Assembly: GCA_964577995.1 (NCBI GenBank)
Contig: CAZOBP010000186.1
Location: 1-5,683, forward strand
Origin: JAUVXJ01 sp964577995
GTDB lineage: Bacteria > Chloroflexota > Anaerolineae > UBA7937 > B3-Chlor
Length of the DNA stretch: 5,683 bases
Direction: 5' to 3'
Shown here: positions 1 to 5,450 of the stretch, piece after piece
Layout: every line of letters starts with the position of its first letter
How positions within the stretch are numbered: the first letter of the stretch is position 1
Translations under genes and position numbers: made by a program
Notes under the pieces: generated by a model
Seen by the model: only the letters and a program-made list of their open reading frames with translations
The model's database searches: none
Told to the model about the DNA's origin: nothing

Positions 1-1128
1 CTGGACGTCACGTACGACTATCCAGAGTCGGGCGAGCGTCTTCTGCCCGACGCCCCTCTACAGGGTCTGGCCCGCTACGCTCCTCTCCTGCCCCCTCTGG
101 CCGACGGCCTCTCCATGGGAGAGGGCGGGACGCCGCTGGTGGCCGCGCCTGAACTCGCTTCCTGGGCAGGCTTCGAGGGCGAGTTGTTCGTCAAAGACGA
201 GTCCCGCAACCCAACCTGGTCCCACAAGGACCGTTTCGCCTACACCACCATCAGCGGCGCGCTCGAGGCCAAGGCCAAGGCGGTCGTCGTCAGCTCCACT
301 GGCAATCACGGCGCAGCCACGGCTGCCTACTCGGCCCGGGCGGGATTGCCCTGCATTGTCCTCACCCCACCCTTCTGCCCACCGGCCGTGCAATCGTTCC
401 TTTTGGCCTATGGAGCTGCCGTGCTGGTTATGTCCCGCAGAGCCGCCTCGAGTGTGATCGGAGAGGGGGCACACCAGGGTCGCTGGTACCCAGCTAGCAC
501 CTTCACCCCTACGCCCACCGGGCCGCCCTACGGCGGCGAGGGCTACAAGACGATCGCCTACGAGATCTGGCTCCAACTCGACCGCCGCCCACCCGGAGCC
601 GTGTTCGTCCCCACCGGCTACGCCGAACTCCTTTTTGGAGTCTGGAAGGGGTTCAGGGAACTGCGTGATCTGGGCTTGGCCGATTCAGCACCTTTGATGG
701 TAGCCTGCGAGCCAGCAGCCCTGGCCCCGCTGCGGGAGGCCCTCGCTTCCGGAACGAACACGGCCACGGTATCCTCTCAGCCCACCATCGCCTACGCCAT
801 CGCCGCCAACGTGAACGGCTACCGCGGTGTGGTGGCCGTGCAGGAATCGGGTGGCTTTGCCATCGGCGTCACCGACGAGGAGATGAAGGAGGCGCAGAAG
901 CGACTCGCGTACGCCGGGATATGGGCGGAGGCCTCGGCTGCTGCGTCACTGGCTGGCCTGCGCAAGGCAGTGTCCGGAGACCTGGAAACCGAAGGTCCTG
1001 TGGTCTGCATCAGTACGTCCAGCGGCTTCAAGGACCTCGCCCTCGGAGAGAGGCTGGCGCCCGAGGCGGACGGAACCTGGGGGGGCGTCGAGGACGCCTT
1101 GATGAGGAACTACGGGATCGTTCTATGA
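1..1128 (+). CDS. Threonine-synthase-like PLP-dependent enzyme (fold type II), 5' end cut by window edge
   Basis: The frame is open from base 1 and stops with TGA at 1126-1128, so the ATG at 115 is internal. The first visible residues (LDVTYDYP, then LARYAPLLPP and GEGGTPLV) match the early part of threonine synthases. Probably only a few tens of residues, often a small zinc-ribbon in this family, are missing. Counting from the Met at 115: substrate/PLP segment 25-40 with Schiff-base lysine K38 in NPTWSHKDR; STGNHGAA at 61-68, the asparagine loop over the PLP ring; phosphate-binding region VPTGYAELLFG at 165-175; GFKD near 304-307 resembling the C-terminal GLKD of threonine synthases. The family is a PLP lyase/synthase acting on O-phosphohomoserine or related amino acids. 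The W-S-H before the lysine and the absence of the usual GNGG phosphate loop are unlike canonical ThrC, so the substrate may differ. Family assignment is firm; true threonine synthase activity is doubtful. Confidence 0.88.
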   Translation: MDVTYDYPESGERLLPDAPLQGLARYAPLLPPLADGLSMGEGGTPLVAAPELASWAGFEGELFVKDESRNPTWSHKDRFAYTTISGALEAKAKAVVVSSTGNHGAATAAYSARAGLPCIVLTPPFCPPAVQSFLLAYGAAVLVMSRRAASSVIGEGAHQGRWYPASTFTPTPTGPPYGGEGYKTIAYEIWLQLDRRPPGAVFVPTGYAELLFGVWKGFRELRDLGLADSAPLMVACEPAALAPLREALASGTNTATVSSQPTIAYAIAANVNGYRGVVAVQESGGFAIGVTDEEMKEAQKRLAYAGIWAEASAAASLAGLRKAVSGDLETEGPVVCISTSSGFKDLALGERLAPEADGTWGGVEDALMRNYGIVL

Positions 1129-1132
1129 GGAG
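1127..1132 (+). promoter_or_regulatory. Shine-Dalgarno for the flavin oxidoreductase gene
   Basis: GAGGAG overlaps the stop codon of the preceding gene and lies 12 bases before the ATG at 1145, a slightly long spacing. Together with the 16-base gap it supports translation of both genes from one transcript. Confidence 0.6.
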
Positions 1133-1144
1133 AAACAAAGCGCC

Positions 1145-2272
1145 ATGCCCGGTCTGTTCGATCGATCCGAGATCAATGGCCTGATTCTCGAGAACCGTCT
1201 ATTCAGGTCCGCGACCTGGGAGGGTCTGGCCACACCCCAGGGAGCGTGCACCGAAACGCTCGTGGGCTTCGTTTCTCGACTGGCCGAGGGCGGCATGGGC
1301 CTCATTATCAGCAGCTTCACCTATGTGCTGGAGGGCGGCCGAGCGTTGCCCAAGATGGCCGGACTGGATCGCGACGACTACGTGTCGGGGTACCGCAAGC
1401 TAACCTCGGCCGTCCACGAGCGAGGCCCCAAGATCGCTCTCCAACTCGTCCACGCGGGCGCGCAGACCAGAACCAAATGGATCGAGGGGCACACTCCCCT
1501 CGCGCCGTCGTCCATCGAGGACCGGACCTACAGGACCGTGCCCCGAGAGATGTCTCTGGCGGAGCTCGAGGAGATCGTGGAGGCCTTCGGCCAGGCGGCC
1601 CGCAGAGGACTGGAGGCCGGCTTCGACGCCATCGAGCTCCACGGAGCGCACGGGTATCTCCTCAACCAGTTTATGTCGCCCCTCTGCAACGAGAGAACCG
1701 ACCGCTACGGTGGCAGCGTGGAGAACAGAGCGCGCTTCGCCTGCGACGTCTACCAGCGCGTGCGCGACGAAGTGGGCCCCCACTTTCCCGTTCTGATCAA
1801 GATCAACTGCGACGATTTCCTGCCCGGTGGGGCTGCTCCAGACGATTGGCTGCACCTTGCGAAGCGACTCTCGGCCCTGGGCATCGACGCCATTGAGGTC
1901 AGCGGCGGCACCCCCGCCTCGGGCAAGCTGGGCCCCAACCGCACAGGTATAGGTAAGGTGAAGAAAGAGGCCTACTTCCTGCCCCAGGCCCGACGGATGA
2001 GGGAAGCGGTCGAGGTGCCGCTCATCCTGGTCGGCGGTCTGCGCTCGCCTCGACTTATGGAGCACATCCTCTCTGAAGGCACCGCGGACTACTTCTCCCT
2101 GTCCCGGCCCTTCATCAGAGAGCCCCACCTGGTCCAGCGCTGGCACGCAGGGGACCTCAGCAAGGCCAAGTGTATCTCCTGCAACCTCTGCTTCCGCACC
2201 AGCCTGGAGGACACCGGACTCACCTGCGCCTACGAGAGGAAGCTGGCTGCCAAACGGAGGAAGCCCACTTGA
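1145..2272 (+). CDS. Old Yellow Enzyme family NADH:flavin oxidoreductase with C-terminal four-Cys cluster
   Basis: This 375-residue protein is a complete FMN-binding TIM barrel of the Old Yellow Enzyme family, which reduces activated C=C bonds with NAD(P)H in the cytoplasm. Visible family marks: the N-terminal FRSATWEG stretch at 20-27; QLVHAGAQ at 100-107; the substrate-activating pair H166/H169 in HGAHGYLLNQF; NERTDRYGG followed by SVENRARF at 182-198; the FMN-phosphate region GGLRS and SLSRPFIREP at 297-327. Cysteines C343, C346, C349 and C361 form a CxxCxxC plus distal Cys pattern like the 4Fe-4S site of the 2,4-dienoyl-CoA reductase/trimethylamine dehydrogenase branch. The protein ends soon after, so the FAD/NAD domain of those larger enzymes is absent. 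The ATG at 1145 keeps the expected N-terminus. It sits 16 bases behind the threonine-synthase-like gene and is probably co-transcribed with it. The substrate is unknown. Confidence 0.93.
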   Translation: MPGLFDRSEINGLILENRLFRSATWEGLATPQGACTETLVGFVSRLAEGGMGLIISSFTYVLEGGRALPKMAGLDRDDYVSGYRKLTSAVHERGPKIALQLVHAGAQTRTKWIEGHTPLAPSSIEDRTYRTVPREMSLAELEEIVEAFGQAARRGLEAGFDAIELHGAHGYLLNQFMSPLCNERTDRYGGSVENRARFACDVYQRVRDEVGPHFPVLIKINCDDFLPGGAAPDDWLHLAKRLSALGIDAIEVSGGTPASGKLGPNRTGIGKVKKEAYFLPQARRMREAVEVPLILVGGLRSPRLMEHILSEGTADYFSLSRPFIREPHLVQRWHAGDLSKAKCISCNLCFRTSLEDTGLTCAYERKLAAKRRKPT

Positions 2273-2417
2273 AGGTGGTCTCTCCCGAGATCAGACAGAG
2301 ATCTTGGGTCCATCATACCGCAGAGCGCGGTGAGCGCGCGGGGACCTTTTCGCAAATGCGTTCGGTCTCTATCTTCTGCGGTGCATCACACATAGAGGGC
2401 ACAAGGAGCACGAGCAC
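2273..2417 (+). other. 145-base intercistronic region with overlapping hairpins
   Basis: No gene is seen here. A 9-bp hairpin (CCCGAGATC at 2284-2292 with GATCTTGGG at 2300-2308, one G-U pair, 7-base loop) overlaps a second possible pairing, GGTCC at 2307-2311 with GGACC at 2342-2346. The second pairing encloses ACCGC/GCGGT at 2317-2321/2327-2331 and is followed by TTTT at 2347-2350. The two outer stems share bases 2307-2308 and cannot form fully together. This could be an intercistronic attenuator, a processing site or a weak terminator; pairings were found by eye and no energies were calculated. Confidence 0.4.
2403..2408 (+). promoter_or_regulatory. Shine-Dalgarno for the threonine/serine dehydratase gene
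   Basis: AAGGAG stands 9 bases before the ATG at 2418, a near-ideal site that fixes this start codon. Confidence 0.75.
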
Positions 2418-3389
2418 ATGACATCCCTTCAGCCACCTACCTTCACAGACGTCCTCGCCGCACGGAAGCGCATTGCGCCCTACCTGCGGCCGACGCCCCT
2501 CCATCACTATCCTCTCCTGGATGATCTGATCGGAGCCGAGGTCTGGGTCAAACACGAGAATCACCAGCCCGTCGGCGCCTTCAAGGTCAGAGGAGGCATC
2601 AACCTGGCAGCGCAACTCACACCCGAGGAGAGAGAGAGGGGCCTGATCACCGCCTCCACAGGGAACCACGGCCAGTCCGTTGCCTACGGGGCACGCCTCT
2701 TCGGAGTACGAGCCATCGTGGGTATGCCCGAGGGTGCCAACCCAGGCAAGGTGGCAGCGATACGGAATCTGGGCGCTGAGATCCTCTTCCACGGTCGCAT
2801 CTTCGACGATGCCAAGCAGAAAGTCGAACAGCTAGCCCAGGAGAAAGGGTACCGCTTCGTTCACCCGGGTGACGAGCCCCATCTCATCGCCGGCGTGGGG
2901 ACGTACTCCCTTGAGATCCTGGAAACACTCCCTGACACAGAGGTAATCATCGTACCCGTGGGCGGCGGCAGCGGCGCCTCAGGGGCCTGTATCGTCTCCC
3001 AAGCCGTCAACCCCTCGATCCAGGTCATCGGCGTCCAGGCTGAGAAGGCCCCGGCCGCCCAGCTCACCTGGAAGAGCAGAAAGCGCACGGAAGCTACCAT
3101 GGAGACCTTCGCCGAAGGCCTGGCCACCGCGGCCCCCTTCATGTTGCCCCAATCCATCCTGTGGGAGTATCTGAGCGACTTCGTTCTGGTCAGCGAGGAA
3201 GAGATGCTGCGGGGGATAGTCCACTACCTGGAGGCGACTCACAACCTGGCCGAGGGAGCGGCGGCCGCCTCTCTGGCAGGGGCCATCAAGTTGCGCGACC
3301 GCCTGGCGGGGAAGAAGGTGGTCCTCGTCATGAGCGGGGGCAACCTCTCGCTCGCAAATCTGCGGCGGGCGCTCGAGCTGGTAGGGTAG
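2418..3389 (+). CDS. Threonine/serine dehydratase-like PLP enzyme without ACT domain
   Basis: The 323-residue protein is a single-domain fold type II PLP enzyme, the size of catabolic threonine dehydratases, serine dehydratases and serine racemases. These deaminate L-threonine or L-serine to 2-oxobutyrate or pyruvate and ammonia in the cytoplasm. Visible marks: N-terminal PTPLHHYPLL at 25-34; ENHQPVGAFKVRGG at 47-60 with Schiff-base lysine K56; STGNHGQS at 80-87; phosphate loop VGGGSG at 181-186; GVQAEKAPA at 205-213; EGAAAASLA at 279-287, the region holding the catalytic-side acid; SGGN at 306-309, whose serine normally contacts the pyridine nitrogen. The C-terminal ACT domain of biosynthetic IlvA is missing, so isoleucine feedback is unlikely. 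A strong Shine-Dalgarno supports the ATG. It follows the flavoenzyme after 145 bases and may share its transcript. Related enzymes act on hydroxyectoine breakdown products or hydroxy-aspartate, so the exact substrate is open. Confidence 0.9.
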   Translation: MTSLQPPTFTDVLAARKRIAPYLRPTPLHHYPLLDDLIGAEVWVKHENHQPVGAFKVRGGINLAAQLTPEERERGLITASTGNHGQSVAYGARLFGVRAIVGMPEGANPGKVAAIRNLGAEILFHGRIFDDAKQKVEQLAQEKGYRFVHPGDEPHLIAGVGTYSLEILETLPDTEVIIVPVGGGSGASGACIVSQAVNPSIQVIGVQAEKAPAAQLTWKSRKRTEATMETFAEGLATAAPFMLPQSILWEYLSDFVLVSEEEMLRGIVHYLEATHNLAEGAAAASLAGAIKLRDRLAGKKVVLVMSGGNLSLANLRRALELVG

Positions 3390-3509
3390 CCTCAGCGGGC
3401 CTCGCTCGGATCCTCGAGCTTCTGGACACTCGACTCCTGGCATCTCAGAGGCAAGAAAAACGGGCACGGCAGCCGTGCCCCTGGAATGGATCCGCTTCCG
3501 CTCTGACCG
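3390..3509. other. Intergenic space between convergent transcription units
   Basis: The plus-strand genes end at 3389 and the minus-strand small ORF ends at 3510. Apart from the terminator hairpin at 3456-3480 I see no gene or other site here. Confidence 0.6.
3456..3480 (-). terminator. Intrinsic terminator closing the minus-strand MATE/small-ORF unit
   Basis: GGGCACGG (3462-3469) and CCGTGCCC (3473-3480) form a perfect 8-bp GC-rich stem with a 3-base loop. Read on the minus strand the stem is followed, after one G, by five T residues (AAAAA at 3456-3460 on the plus strand), the layout of a rho-independent terminator. It begins 29 bases after the stop of the 74-codon ORF. In the plus direction no T-run follows, so it is mainly a minus-strand terminator, although the hairpin may also slow or stabilise the end of the convergent plus-strand transcript. 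Confidence 0.85.
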
Positions 3510-3734
3510 TCACGGCTGCGCCAGCGGCACCAGAACGATGATGTCTGCGATCAAGCTGCGGCCATCTTCGCTGAACTCGCGAAACAGGACCACATTCGCA
3601 CCTGATCGCAGGTCGGAGAAGGAGAGGCTGGGAGTCAGGGTCAGGCTGCAGACGACGAAGCAACACGCGAAGACCATGGTCCCCAGCAGGGGATCGGCCC
3701 AGCCCCTCACTATGCCTGCCTGACCTTTGGCCAT
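3510..3734 (-). CDS. Small hypothetical protein with one probable membrane segment
   Basis: I do not recognise this 74-residue protein. The ATG at 3734-3732 is preceded by GAGG at 3740-3743 with a 5-base spacer; the stop is at 3512-3510. Third codon positions are mostly G or C (roughly three quarters by hand count), like the neighbouring genes, with runs such as CTG CTG GGG ACC ATG GTC TTC. A hydrophobic stretch at residues 16-33 (PLLGTMVFACCFVVCSLT) follows a positively charged N-terminus with K3 and R10, suggesting a signal anchor or signal peptide. A mixed charged stretch and a hydrophobic C-terminus (LIADIIVLVPLAQP) follow. It lies 80 bases behind the MATE gene on the same strand and directly before a strong terminator, so it is probably the last gene of that unit. 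It could instead be the remnant of a larger secreted protein. The open frame runs upstream to 3971, but the part beyond 3734 lies under the MATE gene or lacks a ribosome site. Confidence 0.6.
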   Translation of the reverse strand: MAKGQAGIVRGWADPLLGTMVFACCFVVCSLTLTPSLSFSDLRSGANVVLFREFSEDGRSLIADIIVLVPLAQP

Positions 3735-3775
3735 CGGTACCTCGCAGGTTGATGATCGCTCGGAGGTGCTACCCT

Positions 3776-3822
3776 GGGTTTGGAGGCACGTAGGGGGTCT
3801 GTAAGACGTGGCTCTCAAACCC
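3776..3822 (-). repeat. Nested inverted repeat spanning the MATE stop codon
   Basis: GGGTTTG at 3776-3782 pairs with CAAACCC at 3816-3822, and inside it CACGT at 3787-3791 pairs with ACGTG at 3806-3810. The outer arm covers the MATE stop at 3815-3817. No T-run follows on the minus strand, so it is not a standard terminator. It may be an mRNA-stabilising or processing hairpin between the MATE gene and the small ORF, or chance. Confidence 0.35.
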
Positions 3823-5218
3823 TGATCAGCTTCCATTCGTTGGTCCGGAAGCGATTGGCGGTGAGAACCCCCTGCACCACAGTGGCGAAAGCCATAGCAT
3901 ACCAGGCGCCGCTGATGCCCACACCTGTCATCATCACCAGCACGTAGGAGAGAGGCAGACGGATCAGCCACTGCGTAAGAATGGTGTAGTACAGGGGCGG
4001 CCTGGTGTCGCCAGCCCCGTCCAACGCCCCACGCATGACGATGGACAGAGCCAGAAACAGCTCCACGACGGCGTTGATCCGTAGATAGTCAACGCCGACC
4101 TCGGCCACCAGCGGATCTCCGGCCGAGTTGAAGACGGCGATGATCTGAGGGGCGAAGATGAAGAGTATAGCCCCCACCGTCGACATGGCGAGCGCCCCTA
4201 TCAACCCGACCGCCCATCCGCGCCGCTCCGCCTCCGCTGAGTCGCCTGCCCCCTGGGCCTGGCCCACTAGTGTGGTGGCCACGATGGACAGGGCCATGGC
4301 CGGCATGAAAGAGAACGACTCAGATTGGAGGCCCACGCTGTAGGCAGCCACGTTGGCCTGGCGCTGGAACCCCGCGGTCGCAGCATTCGTGACCACCCAC
4401 AGGAACGCTAGACTCGCCAGGGTCCGCACGATGTTCTGTCCCGCCACCGGAATACCGACCCGCAGCACTCGCCACATCAACTTCCAGTCAGGTAGAAAGG
4501 ACCTGCCGAGGGTGACCTTCACGGCGAAACGCCCGCTGAGAAGCACCCCCAACCCGATGATCGTTCCCACGAAACGGGAGGTCATGGTCCCCAGCGCAGC
4601 GCCAGTCACCCCCATCTCGGGAAACGGCCCCACCCCGTAGATGAAGACGTAGTTGAAGAACACGTGGATGATGTTGATGAGAATCATGATCATCAGCGGC
4701 GTCTTCATATCCCCCGCCCCCTGAAGCATGCCGTTGAACATGTAGTTGAAGATCATGAAGATACACAGGCCGAAGTAGACCTGCATATAGGGAACACCTA
4801 GGGCGATGATTGGAGCATCGGCCCCCACAATGCGCAGAAGCGAGGGCCCGAGAGCGCTGCCTACCAGGCTGATGCCCACGGACACGAAGAACGTGGCCAG
4901 AATAGACTGAGCCGCCACCCGGCTGACCATGTTGCGCCGCCCGGCACCCGTAAATTGAGCCACCATGGTACGGGTACCGACTGCCAGGCCGGCGATGGAG
5001 ATGATGACCACCATGATCAGCTGCCGGCTCATACCCACAGCCGCCGTGGCCTCAGTTCCCAGGCGACTCACCATCCAGATGTCAATGATGCCCACCGTCG
5101 CCTGCAACAGGTTAGCCAGCACCACGGGATAGGCCAGCTTGCCTATTAGGTTCAGCAGCGCCCTGTCGAGTCTAAGGTACTGATAGGGCCTCGAGCTCAG
5201 GATCCTCTCACGCAACAT
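3815..5218 (-). CDS. MATE-family multidrug/cation exporter
   Basis: This inner-membrane antiporter has about 12 hydrophobic segments and the internal two-fold repeat of MATE proteins. Counted from the upstream TTG at 5251, LQGAGDMKTPL (176-186) in the first half matches LDGAGDTRPPL (410-420) in the second, and VAQFTGAG (97-104) matches VGQAQGAG (329-336). D57 in GIIDIWMVSRLG sits where a conserved coupling acidic residue lies in helix 1 of NorM-like members. The family exports cationic drugs or metabolites in exchange for Na+ or H+. I chose ATG at 5218 (467 residues) because AAGG lies 4 bases upstream in a GGTGAT context and the first helix is unaffected. A TTG at 5251 would add 11 residues and also has a Shine-Dalgarno-like GAAGGG. 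It is separated from the upstream deacylase gene by 200 or more bases and is probably transcribed with the small ORF downstream. The substrate is not predictable. Confidence 0.93.
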   Translation of the reverse strand: MLRERILSSRPYQYLRLDRALLNLIGKLAYPVVLANLLQATVGIIDIWMVSRLGTEATAAVGMSRQLIMVVIISIAGLAVGTRTMVAQFTGAGRRNMVSRVAAQSILATFFVSVGISLVGSALGPSLLRIVGADAPIIALGVPYMQVYFGLCIFMIFNYMFNGMLQGAGDMKTPLMIMILINIIHVFFNYVFIYGVGPFPEMGVTGAALGTMTSRFVGTIIGLGVLLSGRFAVKVTLGRSFLPDWKLMWRVLRVGIPVAGQNIVRTLASLAFLWVVTNAATAGFQRQANVAAYSVGLQSESFSFMPAMALSIVATTLVGQAQGAGDSAEAERRGWAVGLIGALAMSTVGAILFIFAPQIIAVFNSAGDPLVAEVGVDYLRINAVVELFLALSIVMRGALDGAGDTRPPLYYTILTQWLIRLPLSYVLVMMTGVGISGAWYAMAFATVVQGVLTANRFRTNEWKLIRV

Positions 5219-5226
5219 ATCACCTT
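5219..5226 (-). promoter_or_regulatory. Shine-Dalgarno favouring the ATG start of the MATE gene
   Basis: On the minus strand AAGGTGAT abuts the ATG at 5218. It shares AGG and GGTGAT with the complement of the 16S rRNA tail; the AAGG core is 4 bases from the start, a little short but usable. The competing site GAAGGG at 5257-5262 lies 5 bases before the TTG at 5251, inside a hairpin arm. Confidence 0.5.
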
Positions 5227-5252
5227 CGGTCACTCTCACAGGCACGCCCAAT

Positions 5253-5278
5253 CGCGCCCTTCAGGATCCAAGGGCGCG
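5253..5278 (-). repeat. 9-bp perfect inverted repeat in the MATE 5' leader
   Basis: CGCGCCCTT at 5253-5261 and AAGGGCGCG at 5270-5278 are exact reverse complements around an 8-base centre. On the minus strand it ends one base before the possible TTG start and its 3' arm holds most of the GAAGGG that would serve that start. It may be an RNA hairpin controlling start choice or a DNA operator for a regulator of the exporter. No T-run follows, so it is not an intrinsic terminator. Confidence 0.65.
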
Positions 5279-5331
5279 CATCGAGCATCGCAGATCTTCG
5301 GCCAGACGGGGAGGTGCAGAGCGAGGGGCAT

Positions 5332-5354
5332 CCGTCAATAGCGCGAGCCGTCAA
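5332..5354 (-). repeat. Two direct TTGACGG heptamers 16 bp apart
   Basis: CCGTCAA occurs at 5332-5338 and 5348-5354 on the plus strand, that is TTGACGG twice on the minus strand upstream of the MATE gene, with start-to-start spacing of 16 bp. TTGACG resembles a sigma-70 -35 element, but neither copy has a convincing -10 hexamer at 16-18 bp. It may be a regulator site or chance. Confidence 0.25.
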
Positions 5355-5365
5355 GGCACTCGGCC

Positions 5366-5405
5366 CGTGACGCCGCAGCGGACCAGATGGCTGCCGGACG
5401 TCACG
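5366..5405 (-). repeat. Extended inverted repeat downstream of the deacylase gene
   Basis: CGTGACG at 5366-5372 pairs with CGTCACG at 5399-5405. Inside, CC at 5373-5374 pairs with GG at 5396-5397 and GCAGC at 5375-5379 with GCTGC at 5390-5394, leaving single-base bulges at 5395 and 5398 and a 10-base loop. The total is 14 pairs. It starts 45 bases after the deacylase stop on the minus strand and has no T-run, so it may be a transcript-end hairpin of another type, a dispersed palindromic repeat or an operator between the two genes. Confidence 0.6.
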
Positions 5406-5450
5406 CGCGGGAACAAGGAACGACAGGAATCGCGAACCGGGTCGCCGCAC

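Noticed and set aside
115..117. ATG at 115 as the start of the first gene
   Set aside because: The upstream in-frame codons encode the conserved early region of threonine synthases, and no ribosome site precedes this ATG, so the true start lies left of the window.
58..576. Minus-strand open frame (172 codons) opposite the first PLP enzyme
   Set aside because: It is Gly/Arg-rich, lacks domain features, and is an antisense shadow of a confident gene.
1400..2146. Long minus-strand open frame (248 codons) opposite the flavin oxidoreductase
   Set aside because: It is antisense to a clear family member whose codon pattern explains the lack of stops; its translation shows no recognisable domain.
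2306..2350. T-box-like element before the dehydratase (GGGT ... ACCGC ... GGGACC TTTT)
   Set aside because: The consensus core (AGGGTGGNACCGCG) is broken by extra bases, and no stem I with a specifier loop is recognisable in the short gap. I keep only the generic hairpin observation.
2347..2375. Possible sigma-70 promoter before the dehydratase (TTTTCG, 17 bp, TATCTT)
   Set aside because: The -35 matches the consensus poorly and the -10 only at four of six positions; this is expected by chance.
3735..3971. N-terminal extension of the small ORF into the MATE gene
   Set aside because: The open frame continues upstream, but that part overlaps the MATE coding region in another frame and has low-complexity composition. 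The ATG at 3734 with its own Shine-Dalgarno is the better start.
5220..5450. Minus-strand open frame of 76 codons between the deacylase and MATE genes
   Set aside because: It overlaps the MATE start in another frame, is rich in Arg, Pro and Ser as expected of GC-rich noncoding DNA, crosses both inverted repeats, and starts with GTG without a clear ribosome site.
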